Origin: Symbiodinium natans
Lineage: Eukaryota > Sar > Dinophyceae > Suessiales > Symbiodiniaceae
NCBI GenBank assembly: GCA_905221605.1
Contig: CAJNDS010001824.1
Span: 426,548 to 490,547, forward strand
Direction: 5' to 3'
DNA: 64,000 nucleotides
Below, piece by piece: positions 38,201 through 47,789 of this stretch. A model generated the notes under the pieces. The model was given only the letters and a program-made list of their open reading frames with translations. It did no database searches and was not told where the DNA came from. Each line of letters begins with the position of its first letter. Positions within the stretch are counted from its first letter, which is position 1. The position numbers and the translations under genes were made by a program.

Positions 38201-40894
38201 ATGATCCGTGCAGTTGTGTCCTTTCCGTTGCCGTCTGCCGAAATGGCAAAGGTGCCGTCAAAGGGGACAATTTTCTTCACCTTGGAAGGGTCAGAAAGCT
38301 CCAAATTGCCCAGCAGCTCGCCCGCGGACACAATGCTGCCAGCTCCTCGTACATGACTGACCTTGCCCGTGGCGGTTGCCTTGATCGGCATGATCATCTT
38401 CATCGCCTCAAGTTCTACATAAGGCTCCCCCTCCTGAACCATTCCACCATCATCTTGCAGGTATCTCACGATCTTGCCGTTGAACTCAGATCGAAGCTCA
38501 GATGGATCATAGACGGTCGGCAGCATGATCGTGCCGATGCCGTCCAAACGGAGTCGAAGTCCCAGAGCCTCGTCGGAGCCCATCACGCGCATGACGGTCT
38601 TGCCCACTGACACTAGAAAGGTTCCATCAGGCTGCGCCATAACTTGAGCCATGAACTTCTGATCTTGAATGCACAGCTCCAGCAGCGAAGGCCCCAAGCG
38701 GGATACGGAGAACTGGTACCGCACACCCTCGAATGTGATGTCCACGGGGAAGGTGTTCATCTTCGCCATGTCTCTCAAAGGTCCTAGCTGGCTCTTGGCC
38801 AACGCGGCTTCGACTTCTTCATCGAAGGTCTTCAAGTTTTGGACAGCCCTGAAGACGGCGGCATAGAAGACCACGTCGGAGATGTTGTATCTCAAGGTCA
38901 CGGACTTCTCCTTGATCAAGCCATCCAGCCAGGAAGTGTCGATCTTGTTCTCCACGAAATCCTCCTGCTGAAGAAGCTCCACCAGGTACTCCACCGGATT
39001 GCGAATCTCCCCAACCACCTCGATATTCTTCAAGGAGAGCATCAAGGCCTTGCGAGCCTCTTCGCGGTTTGCCCCGTGTGCAAAGATATGGCCAAACTGT
39101 GAGTCGGCGTATTCGTGGATGCCTCCCTTGGCGCCAATGCTGAAGTAGCCCCAGCATGAAACAGAACTCTGGAATTTGATGCGCTCGATTTTGCCACTTG
39201 TGGGCTTGAAGCCGTCGTCGGGATTCTCAGCGGTGATTCGAGACGCAAGGACATGCCTGTCCGGGTACACGTACAGGTCTTCCAAGAAGTTGATTGGAGA
39301 GGTCTTGTCCGACTCGCTCTTGCCGTAGAATCGTCGGATCTGAGGAACTTTCTCCAAGGGAACGCCGCTGCAAACGAGCATCTGCGTGGCTGGCAGGTTG
39401 ACGCGTGTCAGCTCCTCCGTCACAGGATGCTCGACTTGGAGGCGCGGATTGAGCTCAAGGAAGTAGAACTTGTTCTCCTTGGAGTTGTAGAGATACTCCA
39501 CTGTTCCTTGGGGGGAGGGGAGCACTTTCTTTAAACAGGGAAGCCGTTGAAACGCTGAGTCACGAAATGAACGAGTGATAAACAGTGCAACCGAACCTGT
39601 CGACGTGCTTGGCCGAGCTTCCCGCACCAATGTAGCCAATGTTCTGGGTGAGGCGCTGGGCTGCCCTCTCCATCTCCAAGAAAGTCTCCCTGGGGACGAC
39701 GACTGGTGGCCCTTCCTCGAAAATCTTCTGGAAGCGCCGCTGAGTGGAGCAGTCGCGGCCGTTCAGGGCAACTGCATTCCCATGCTCGTCTCCCATGATC
39801 TGAACCTCAATGTGCCGGGCCCCTTGGCACAGCTGCATCATGAAGATCGGAGATCCCGGCACTTCGTTCTGAACCTGAAAGAAGCTACTCTCAAGGTCCT
39901 TCTCCTCCTGCACCATGCGGATGCCTTTGCCTCCGCCTCCCTCTGATGCCTTGATCATCACCGGGAACCCAATGTGCTTCACCGCCTTCTTGGCCTCCTC
40001 AAGCGTCGAGACCGTACCTTTGTCAAAGATCTCTTTTGGGATGGTGCCATCCGGGCCTAGGTCGGCTTGCAGGCCGTCACCGCTCCAGGGGATGGATGGG
40101 ACGCCGGCCGTCTGCGCCAGGATGTTGGCCGCAATCTTGTCTCCGAGCACGGACATGACGGGGGAGGTGGGCCCGACAAAAGTGATGCCCAACGCCTTCA
40201 GCTGCGATGGGAGCTCGGGATTCTCGGAGGCATGGCCCCAACCGGGCCAGACTGCATCCACGCCCTGCGACTTTGCAATCTCGACGATCAAGTCGACATT
40301 GGCATAGTTGTTGACATTCTTCCCTCCTGGTACTTCAATGTAGGTATTGGCCAGCCGAATGAACTCGGCATTTGCCTCTAGATCCTCTGGCGTTGCCATG
40401 ACAACGAACTCGAAGGCGTCGTCCAAGCCGAGCTCTAAGTACGCCCACTGGCGTAGAGAAAGGATAGCCTTCGTGGCAGCCATGCCGTTGTTTGCAATGA
40501 GCCACTTTCGCAAGACGCGCTTCCCACCCAGGTCCGTGATGTACTGCTTCAAAACATTCTCTGGGTCAACGGCCTCCGTGGAACCCTTCTCCAAGACGGC
40601 TGACGAAGACTGGCTCATACACACGGTCACGCTGCTGGTGTTTTTTGTGGGTCCGCTCCGCTTCTTCACGCCATGGCCAAGCATTGCAGCCAACCCTGTG
40701 AGCGTGGCTGCTCCAGCTGCGCTTGGGAGTGGCGTTCGGCTTGCTGGCTTGCCAGGCACGGAGCTATGCTGTGCCTGCGTTCGCGGTGCCAGGTTTGAAG
40801 TGGAACTGAAGGCCAACAGCTCCTGTGCCAAGGGCACAGCTGCCACACCGGCAGCCACGGCAGCTGCCCGCTTTCTGGCAGCATCCTTTGTCAT
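28480..40894 (-). CDS. ACC: Acetyl-CoA carboxylase, eukaryotic multidomain type
   Basis: Carboxylates acetyl-CoA to malonyl-CoA, the committed step of fatty-acid synthesis. The minus strand carries, in order, biotin carboxylase, biotinyl (AMKM), the long central region and carboxyltransferase up to a stop at 28480. The start is ATG 40894. The first 100 residues are Ala-rich and hydrophobic, then Ser/Thr-rich, then a second weakly hydrophobic stretch, like a dinoflagellate plastid-targeting presequence. I placed at least 25 exons; 21 introns have both ends fixed with matching phase. Donors are GA (8), GC (7) and GT (6), and every acceptor is AG|G. Small pieces of the central region and the segment after the main carboxyltransferase exons were not found or are tentative. 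Neighbouring exon entries give coordinates. Confidence 0.93.
28848..28969. mobile_element. Foldback element in an ACC intron
   Basis: 122 bp. Arms CTTGGTAGCCCAGTAGCC (28848-28865) and GGCCACTGGGCTACCAAG (28952-28969) are inverse with one mismatch. TCTT flanks both sides (28844-28847, 28970-28973). It lies inside the intron 28787-29317. Confidence 0.75.
30596..30685. mobile_element. Foldback element, GGGAATG family, in the ACC gene
   Basis: 90 bp. Left arm GTAGGGAATGAGGGAATGCG; right arm is its inverse apart from a few differences (TAATTCCCTCATTCCCTAC). Related to 15657-15737. It lies in non-coding sequence between ACC exons. No clear target duplication. Confidence 0.75.
30787..30855 (+). repeat. 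Interstitial telomeric array in an ACC intron
   Basis: About ten TTTAGGG units with single-base variants, about 70 bp from the last recognised residues of the exon ending near 30925. Confidence 0.95.
30925..32197 (-). CDS. ACC: ACC carboxyltransferase exons, second half
   Basis: Exons 32097-32197 ([20 protein letters not shown]...), 31928-31986, 31737-31858 ([16 protein letters not shown]), 31566-31623 ([15 protein letters not shown]), 31398-31483 ([20 protein letters not shown]...) and 31278 down to about 30925 ([10 protein letters not shown]...[13 protein letters not shown]...[10 protein letters not shown]...[19 protein letters not shown]). The phases of all six joins agree. Intron lengths are 69-119 bp. 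The last exon's 3' end is uncertain; a GC donor after GAGCAGATGGA is likely. Confidence 0.9.
32298..33572 (-). CDS. ACC: ACC main carboxyltransferase exon
   Basis: 1,275 bp. Begins [20 protein letters not shown] and contains the N-terminal half of the carboxyltransferase: [52 protein letters not shown] and [15 protein letters not shown]. This half binds acetyl-CoA. It ends in phase 1 within ILTG, followed by a GC donor. The long plus-strand open frame over the same bases is a shadow. Confidence 0.93.
33649..33979 (-). CDS. ACC: ACC central-region exons, third group
   Basis: Exons 33879-33979 ([20 protein letters not shown]...) and 33649-33712 ([20 protein letters not shown]). The three introns around them (33980-34076, 33713-33878, 33573-33648) have GT donors. 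The junction into the next exon recreates [12 protein letters not shown], the point where the family has F-x-R-x-I-x-R/K-H-S. Confidence 0.85.
34077..35479 (-). CDS. ACC: ACC central-region exons, second group
   Basis: Exons 35387-35479 ([20 protein letters not shown]...), 34694-34780 ([16 protein letters not shown]...), 34274-34378 ([14 protein letters not shown]...SAGIRE) and 34077-34164 ([16 protein letters not shown]...). All phases agree and each exon aligns by eye to consecutive parts of the ACC central domain. The exon 34694-34780 is bordered almost directly by telomeric repeats in both introns. Confidence 0.82.
34636..34925. repeat. Two opposite telomeric arrays flanking an 87-bp ACC exon
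   Basis: CCCTAAA units at about 34652-34685 (preceded by CCATCTGGGCTG) and TTTAGGG units at about 34785-34925 lie on either side of the exon 34694-34780. They fill much of the two introns. Confidence 0.93.
35060..35290. repeat. ATGT/TATATG microsatellite in an ACC intron
   Basis: Perfect ATGT tetramers (35068-35110 and about 35250-35285) with TATATG hexamers between (35205-35245). The derived Met/Tyr/Cys-rich frames are artefacts. Confidence 0.95.
35521..35818 (+). repeat. Long interstitial telomeric array in an ACC intron
   Basis: About 300 bp of nearly perfect TTTAGGG, roughly 40 units, the longest such array here. It lies inside the 688-bp intron 35480-36167 of the carboxylase gene. Confidence 0.97.
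36168..38144 (-). CDS. ACC: ACC central-region exons, first group
   Basis: Firm exons: 38043-38144 ([10 protein letters not shown]...QLPE), 37854-37982 ([13 protein letters not shown]...AENK) and an exon starting at 37347 ([20 protein letters not shown], end unresolved). Firm later exon: 36168-36236 ([17 protein letters not shown]). Tentative exons between them: [16 protein letters not shown] (about 37115-37160) and [17 protein letters not shown] (about 36385-36440). The order matches the central domain of eukaryotic ACC, which scaffolds the two catalytic halves. The intron 37348-37853 contains CCCTAAA units. Confidence 0.75.
38221..39506 (-). CDS. ACC: ACC exon 2: C-terminal biotin carboxylase and biotinyl domain
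   Basis: Starts after AG at 39507-39508 (intron 39507-39621, 115 bp, GA-AG). It holds [16 protein letters not shown] with the catalytic biotin-carboxylase residues and later [12 protein letters not shown]. The biotin-accepting Lys codon is 38398-38400. Exons 1 and 2 together are exactly 853 codons. The exon ends at an AAG codon and a 76-bp GA-AG intron follows. Confidence 0.93.
39622..40894 (-). CDS. ACC: ACC exon 1: presequence and N-terminal biotin carboxylase
   Basis: 425 codons ending in phase 1. It contains the putative plastid presequence, the start of the biotin carboxylase ([20 protein letters not shown]), the [13 protein letters not shown] motif and the ATP-grasp glycine loop ([12 protein letters not shown]). 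Protein similarity stops at YIGAG, where GAAGCTC follows; joining GCG-G to GA-ACA restores the family sequence AGTVEYLY. The upstream open frame extends to 41104 but has no ATG. Transcripts probably receive the spliced leader upstream of 40894. Confidence 0.93.
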
Positions 40895-41589
40895 GTTTAC
40901 GGCCGCACCGACGCGACCTATGTCTGGCCTACACACTGTAAGGCTGTAGCGGCAAAGCGCTGCGTCACGCAATGGGAAAGATTCAAACAGCAAGAATGAG
41001 CCGCAGCAAGACCCGAAACCATGCAGCGACACTCCTGGCAAGATCTCCGACACAACACTCAACAGCACTGAACCCTCTAGGCTGCAGCTTAGCGAGGGAG
41101 CCAAGGATTCTCAGAGCCGCACCACGTGGACACCCGCAGACGACCTTTACAAGGATTGGTCGGCTTGATGGCTTGATCACCCAAACCGCGGAACCATTTC
41201 AGCTTCACTCTGAAGAGCTACTGCACTGCTGCATACTCGACGCTTGGCAAGGATCCGAAAACCAAACGACTAAAGGGCCGTTTGGCCGAAAGGTTGGTGG
41301 AAGATGTGCAAATGGGAGCCACTATGCTACAGGCACCATGAACCACTTCGTTGGCTTAGCATCTTTTCATGTGCGCCATGGCATGTACGGGGCACGGCTA
41401 AATTCATGCAAATTACGCTGATTCAAGTTGCCCTGGCGGCGCATTCCTTGACTTAGGGAGGTGCTTCGAACCACTTGCAGCGTAGCCATTGTCCAGTCCT
41501 GGCCTCAGGGAACATGACAAAGGCTGGTTGGTCAACCTTGTGTTATGCAGCCATGCAAGGAGACCCAGAGCTGGTAAGGACATTGTGAG

Positions 41590-41740
41590 TAGATCTTGAG
41601 GAAAAGTGAAATAATCGTACCACAGATATAGCTGGTTTGGCTGCAATTCAGACGCAGACACACCTTGCAAAAGCGCAAAACTGGCTGCTGAGACCATGTC
41701 TGTGGAGACGTGGCTTGCGCCAGCGACTTTGTTTCGCAAG
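41590..41740 (-). CDS. Isolated exon encoding an LWYDYFTFPQ motif
   Basis: The minus-strand frame includes MVSAASFALLQGVSASELQ then PNQLYLWYDYFTFPQ. LW-x-D-Y-x-x-x-PQ is a motif I recall from many dinoflagellate proteins of unknown function, usually within a longer domain. No flanking exon was identified, so this is a fragment of an unassigned gene. The surrounding 41000-42600 shows nothing else. Confidence 0.35.
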
Positions 41741-42624
41741 GCTTGCTGTAGAATCTGGAAACACATGGGTGCAAAACAAACAGCGCATGCCCACCACCAG
41801 GATCGACAGAACACACAGCACCGGCCGCCAAAAGCATCTCATTTCATGTGGTGTCATCTACAGCGCATCATCACAATCATCACACAACATACATTGGGTG
41901 GTAGATTGGAAATTCCTCTGCGGGGCGTGTTGGATGGGTTTGCGGAAGTGAAACCTCCCTCTCCCTCCTTACACCCCCACAACACGCCCGAGGGGGTCCC
42001 CCGGCAACTCTTGCGTGACTTCTCGGAACATGGGACTCGCAGTGCTCCAGCATTGTTCCAGCGGCGGTTTTTGTTTGAAACATTTCATGGCTTCAGCGGA
42101 TCAAAAAATGAGCAAAGCTGCCAACACATGAAATCTTGCCACACCGCATGACGACTCATGGCACACACGACTTGCCAAAGTGAAGTGACGGCTGCTGCTG
42201 CTGCGCGTGCGCACGCAATCTGACACATCGCACCTGCGTGATGACGGCGCAGCGCCAGCCACATCCACCTCCACATCCACCTCCTCAGGCAATAAAAAAA
42301 TAGGCCAGCATAGACCCCAAACACTAAAAGACATGGCCCATGACCGTTTCGCATTTCGCGTGCGCCTAGATGTCCAGAAGCAACGGCAGAGGACGGCGGC
42401 GCAGATATCAAAAGGAACGATTGTTACGTATTTCACGAGCCCACACGTCCAAAAGCGACTAGCATGTGGCGACGTCCATGCCTAATTGAAGCGAGAACGC
42501 CATTTCCGTCCAGCACGCGAATAGGCCGCAGGCAGCGTGCGGTGACAAAGTTTGACGTTGCGACAAAACCCAAACAGCAAGTGCTGATACACTTTTGGGG
42601 GGGGCCCAAACATGCAACTTGCAA

Positions 42625-42668
42625 CAAACACATGACCCGAAACTCTGACCCGAAACTCTGACCCAAAA
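42625..42668. repeat. Short block of the 13-bp CTGACCC(C/G)AAACT repeat
   Basis: Two to three units of the same 13-mer found at 43022-43254. The two blocks bracket the retroelement fragment at 42715-43012. Confidence 0.85.
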
Positions 42669-42714
42669 CTTTTTTCTTTTTTTTTCCGCACCTTTTTCAA
42701 CCCGCATCGTCATG

Positions 42715-43012
42715 TCCGTCGGCCTTGTTCACGGCCTGTCCAGGAGCAGGTCCCCCAAGGGGACCTCCGCCCCATCACCTGCATCCCGTGGGTGGACTGG
42801 CAGCTCGAGGAAAGTCTGCGCGTGGGCCCGCATGGCTGCGAGCGCTGCCAGGGCCGTCCAACGACGCGTCAAGGCCCGAGCAGTGGCGACCTGCGCCCAA
42901 GGGGCCCGCGTTCGGCCGCGGACCCGCGCGAGGCGACGGAGGAACGCAAGCGTGCTCGTGCTGAAGCGGCCCCCTACCTCAAGGCCGAAGACGACGAGGC
43001 GACATCGGCCCC
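42715..43012 (-). pseudogene. Non-LTR retrotransposon C-terminal fragment, copy 1
   Basis: An open minus-strand frame (from RCRLVVFGLEVGGRFSTS to FLELPV) matches the C-terminal module of copies at 43620, 45130 and 46840. The V-x-G-(L/V)-E-V-G-G-R motif is shared by all. I infer, not firmly, a restriction-enzyme-like endonuclease fold. Only the distal part of the element is present. Confidence 0.6.
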
Positions 43013-43021
43013 GCCCCCCCA

Positions 43022-43254
43022 GCTACCCAAAACTTTGACCCCAAACTCTGACCCCAAACTCTGACCCGAATCTCTGACCCCAAACTCTAACCCGATACTC
43101 TGACCCCAAACTCTGACCCCAAACGCTGACCCCAAACATCCCCAAACGCTGACCCCAAACTCTGACCCCAAACTCTGACCCAAAACTCTGGCCCCAAACG
43201 CTGACCCCAAACGCCGACCCCAAACTCTGACCCCATACTCTGACCACAAACTCC
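43022..43254. repeat. 13-bp tandem repeat CTGACCCCAAACT
   Basis: About seventeen imperfect units with C/G, T/G and A/G variants. It abuts the retroelement fragment at 42715-43012 on its 5' side. Confidence 0.9.
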
Positions 43255-43338
43255 CATGGCTGCTGACCTCCTGCTGCGCTGCAGGTGAAGCACATGGCAG
43301 CGGTGCTTCCGACATTTGACGGGGTATTATTGAAAAAT

Positions 43339-43450
43339 GTCGAATTATATCTATTCCACCACAACAACGTCTGTAACTCCACATGTCACCACAAGTCGAA
43401 CTGCATCTATTCCACCACAACAACGTCTGTAACTCCACATGTCGCCACAA
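43339..43450. repeat. 56-bp tandem duplication
   Basis: Two adjacent 56-bp units (43339-43394 and 43395-43450), each beginning GTCGAA and containing CTATTCCACCACAACAACGT. Four differences between them. Confidence 0.93.
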
Positions 43451-43619
43451 GGCTTAAAATTGGTGTCGGTGTCAACTCTTTGGCTTCACGTGATTGGGTT
43501 TCAGCTCGCCGCTTGCACTGGAATGGCTATAGCATATTGTCAACACAAAAATGCACAAAATGAGTTTGATGGTGCTGCAGGAGAACTCCACGTCTAAGCA
43601 GATTGTTTTTTGCTGCGCG

Positions 43620-44070
43620 TTTTTTTTGCGAGTCTTTTTTTTTGCGCCTGCCGGGGCAAGTCTCGTTCGGGGGGCTGGGCGGGGCAGCCTACTGTGGGCG
43701 GGCGGGCAGGCGGCTGGCCTGGGGGGAGGTCCCAGCGGCCGTCGGCCAAGACCTCATGTAGCTGCGGCGCAGCCTGCCCCCCGTGCAACTCAGCTGCGGG
43801 CGGGAGTTCGAGCAGCGAGCTCGCGCAGGCGCGCTGGGACGCGACAGCGAGCAGTGCGGCCCACCGTGCGACCCATGCGGCCTGTGCAGCCGGTCGGAGG
43901 CGCGCCGGCACGGTGGCGGCCCACTGACGGGCGAGTTTGCGCAACAACGTCGCAGCCTCTGCCCCAAAGCGGCCGCCGACCTGGCAGCGGCGCGCCTGCG
44001 TGAGCTCAGGGTAGGTGTCGCGCCGCTTGCGCCGGGCGGCACTGTCAACGGCCGATTAGGGCTGCGTGTC
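43620..44070 (-). pseudogene. Non-LTR retrotransposon C-terminal fragment, copy 2
   Basis: Reading on the minus strand: RRKRRDTYPELTQARRCQ then VGGRFGAEAATLLRKLARQW, AAWVARWAALLAVASQRA and LLELP. Compared with the other copies, a short segment (the LVV-x-G-(L/V)-E part) is deleted after RRC. Sense 3' end is A-rich (T-rich on plus at 43605-43645), as for a retrotransposed copy. Confidence 0.65.
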
Positions 44071-45129
44071 AGCACGTGGGTGTGGGTCGCCGGAACGGGT
44101 GAGTTCACGGCATGCGGCTGGCGAGGGGAGGCTGCTCGGAAGAGTCAGCAAGAACGTCACTGAGCAGCAGCGGTGAATCAGGACGGGCACTCCTGCCAGC
44201 CGGCTGCGTGCCACCGTGGCACTACAAAGGCAGGTTGCATCCACTACCTCTGCCTCCAGCTGTCGGACGCAAGCCTCGGCTAAAGCCGGGGCGCGCTCGC
44301 CAAGGACAGAGAGTGCCACGCCGCCTTACTTGACTCGCAGGCAGGACCGTACGCTGCCCGCGTGTTCACTACACGACCCAGAAGCCTGGCGTGAGTCGTT
44401 TGCGCGCTCCCCGCTCCCGCCTCCCAATCACGTAGGCATCTGCAATGCCACCTGCACTGGGACCGCGATGAACGATGAGCACCTTCTCGCGTTTCACACC
44501 CGCCTTGCCTTGAACCTGTTTAAGATAGCCGTCTTGAATGGGGCCGGAGTCGCTCCCGATAGCCTGCATGCCGTCTCGGCCTCCTCCCGCATTTAGGGGA
44601 CCCCCTGGAGCGGCAGCAGTGCCTCTGTGAGCTCGCTTGCTGATTCCAAGCCTTGGGTACACGTGCGTGACTGGTCGCTGCTGGTACATGCGTTGCGTCC
44701 CCGCTTGTTGAAGTGGTCAGCCAAAGCGTCACGTTTGCATCGTGATGGTTCGTCGTTTTCCCCTGACACGCGCTGAGCGATACTTGACATACTCTACGCT
44801 GAGTTTGTGCACTTTTTTGTTGATTTTTTTGGAAAGCAGCGAATCCGCGTGATTCGTCCAAAACTCATACGCCGCGGCCACAACCTGACTGGTGGGATGA
44901 CGAATGATACGACGCCATGGTTGGCAGGAGTGCGGTTTGGCGGCGTTGGTGTCGCGAGCATACTTCTGAGTCACGTCAAGTCTTCCGGGCTAGGCGGCTT
45001 GAGTTTCATCATTTGGTCCGTCGCAAACAGGCGGTTTTTTGGAATGGCTGGCTTGAACGTCAGGAACACGATTCAGTGATGAACCCGCGCCGTGCTGCAC
45101 AAAACATTCGTCGGCAGTTTGGCCCTTCT

Positions 45130-46892
45130 ACTGTTTTTTTTTTTTTCCCCCTCGCGCCTTTTTGCAACTGCAGACGACGGTCAGAGGGTCGACCCTACAA
45201 GAGGCGCTCGCCCCGGGGCTGCCTGTTGCTGGAACAGCGGCAGGCGGCTGGGTTGCGGGGGCGCCAGCCAGCGTGCGTCGGCCAGGACTTCGTGCAGGAT
45301 CGTGCAGGTCTGGCGTCGTTCCGCCGACGCAGCACTCCCCGGCCAGCGGCAGCTCAAGAAGGGAGCTGGCATACGCGCGCTGCGCCGCCACCGCCAAGAA
45401 CCCAGCATAACCCAGCCCAGCGCGCGACCCACGCCGCTTGCGCCGCCGGTCTAAGTGCGGCGGGGACACCGTCGGCCCGGTGCCGGGCCAGAAGGCGGAG
45501 GAAGCGGGCGGCCTCGGCACCAAAGCGGCCACCTACCTCGACCCCGACGACCACCAAGCGGCAGCGCCGGGCGCGCGCCAGCTCGGGGTACGTCTGCTGT
45601 CGCTTACGGCGCGCCGCGGCGTCGACGGCCTGGCCGGGGCGAACATCAGCGCCCGGCTGCGCCTCCCCCCTGCGGGTGAGGGGGCTGACGATGGTGGCGT
45701 CAACGGCGAGCTGCGCTCCGTTCCACAGCGACAAGCCGTTGGCCACAACCTCAATGCGACGTGCGTCCGCGATGGGCGCATCGACATTCATATCTGCCAG
45801 GCGCACGTTGTGGCACACCCGCCCTCCCGCTTCCCGGCACACACGGGCAACCGCGCGCTCGACCGCTGGTCCCCCAAGGCATCCAGATGGCCGTGGCAGC
45901 TGCAGGTGCGCGGCGCCAGCTGCAGCGGGAGCCGCAGGCGGCGTAGGAGCAGCACCCGGAACTGGGCCGGCGGGATCAGGAGCTCCGTGGCAGCCGGCCT
46001 TACTGTGAGGGCACGCCCGGCGTGCGGCCCGGCCTGCGACAGCAGCAGCGCACGAGATGCGGTGTCAAGGTCTGAAAGGTGCATCTCGAGCGCGCGCTCA
46101 TCACATACCATGGCCGCACGCCTTTGCCACCCCCGCAAGGGGTCGTCACGTTCGCCATCGCCCGGGGGGACGGGCGAGAAGGAGTGCTATGTTCTATGGC
46201 CTATACTGTCGTAGGCGCTGCGCCCATCGAGCATCATCGAGCTACACTACCACGGCATCAGGTCGCCCGTCCAGAGCGGCCCGGACCGTGGCGACCACAG
46301 CATCTATCCCCGCCCGCGATTGAAGTGCGTATTGGAAGGGTCGTGTAACTTGGTCGAACTTGGCTCCCCAATCTTTGGCCAGTCTTCGGGCGACAAGGCG
46401 GCGAAAGGCGTCTCCCATCGCTATCCCCCGTACTCCGCCATCCAGCTTGGCACGCTGCGCTCGCGCCAAGCGGGTTGCAGCGTAGGCCAAGAGCTCCTGC
46501 GCCGGGATGTCTTGCAGCAGCTGTTTCAAATGCTCTGCCCGCAGTCCCGACCCGGCGCGCCTCCCCGACGCGCTTCGCAGCAGCCGCCACCTCATTGGGA
46601 GCGAGGGTGACGGGCTCTGCCGGCACGTGTGACAAGACTTCCTCGGGGATGGCGGAACGAGGCTGGGCCGGCCGGCGTGCCGGGTCTCTAATGGCGGCGT
46701 ATGTCGCCTCAGTGCCTGGTGCATCAACGTTTGGCGGGCGCGCGATACCTCGCCTGTTCGCACCTTCGCGCATGCCCGCTCACGACGACGCGCGTCGGCG
46801 GCCTCAGTGGACTGGTCGCGGGCCACGTCGCCCGGTGCCCGTGTGCGGCGAGCGGCGACACATGAACTTGTCCGGCGCAAACGACACAGCAC
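45130..46892 (-). pseudogene. Non-LTR retrotransposon: reverse transcriptase and C-terminal domain, copy 3
   Basis: The largest LINE-like fragment. Upstream part: GLRAEHLKQLLQD, then GGVRGIAMGDAFRRLVARRL and FQYALQSRAGIDAVV, typical of dinoflagellate non-LTR reverse transcriptases. RT motif A (LDGRSAYDSI, about 46200-46235) is in another frame, so a frameshift lies near 46240. Downstream part (about 45350-45800): RRIEVVANGLSLWNGAQLAV, then RRKRQQTYPELARARRCRLV, EVGGRFGAEAARFLRL and LLELPLAGE. A T run on the plus strand (45131-45146) is the sense poly(A) end. Frameshifts and the missing middle make it inactive. Confidence 0.75.
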
Positions 46893-47230
46893 TTACCCTG
46901 AGTGGGCCGGTCTGGACGGTGTAGGTTGGTGGTGCTTGAGGTTGAAGTCGGGGGACGTTGGGATGTTGTGGCAGTACGTTTTCTGTGCCTCGCGGGCTAC
47001 GATCCCCAACTGCGCCCCCACCAACAGCCAGCACGCTGGCAACGGCGCGAACCCCATCGCGTGGTATGGTGGTGCACCCCGCCCACAGGTCGGCACTCTG
47101 ACGACATGAGGTGGGCAAGGTCGCTGCGAAGGAGGCGGCCGACGAAGAGGCCGACAGCCCCCACCCGACCGCGCGCCATAGTAGTTGCACCGCTTGCATC
47201 GCTCGCCGCTTGGCCGGGAGACTCAAGAAC
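46840..47230 (+). pseudogene. Non-LTR retrotransposon C-terminal fragment, copy 4 (plus strand)
   Basis: Frameshifted on the plus strand: VRRKRHSTYPEWAG, then GRCRLVVLEVEVGGRWDVVA and an Arg/Trp-rich tail. Same module as copies 1-3 but opposite orientation, head-to-head with copy 3 and overlapping its 5' edge. Confidence 0.6.
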
Positions 47231-47789
47231 CGATCTGTCTTCGACTCGTTGGATTCGTTGGCATAAGAAAACCCCGGTCGGCAGCCCGGTGAAGCGAGCA
47301 CAAAAACGAACCGGGGACGGAAGGAAGCAGCGCAGCATGCTGCAAGCCATCACAACTGTATCTCATGTGAACAGACATTATTGCCGGCTCGCATCAGACA
47401 AGGAAATGGGCTTCAACGTTGAGGAGTGCTTCCGTGCTGCGTTGCCCACAGGGCCGAATTTTCGCAGTACCCAAAGCCCTGCGAGTGGAGCCATTCCGCC
47501 ACGTACTCAGCACCTGCGGGTCACGTACCGGGGCGCCCCGACGGTGTCCGCCCAGGAGGCCCAGTACACCGCGTGCCGATTGCGCCATGGCCAAAGGTAA
47601 TGCGGCTTTCCTGGAGCTGCGTGTTCTTATTCGGTTTGTGCTCTAGAGAAACAGGGGGTCACCAGCAAAAGAATGTTCATTTTGCCGCTTATTCCGCGGT
47701 TATAAAGTCGTTAACATATCTTGTTCGCGATATTTGGGGCCGAATTGGCTTGGGCATATGCGAAAAACACAGGTGGTATGCAGAAATCA

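Noticed and set aside
45438-46214. A 258-residue plus-strand open frame
   Set aside because: Antisense to the LINE C-terminal module on the minus strand; no protein family resembles it.
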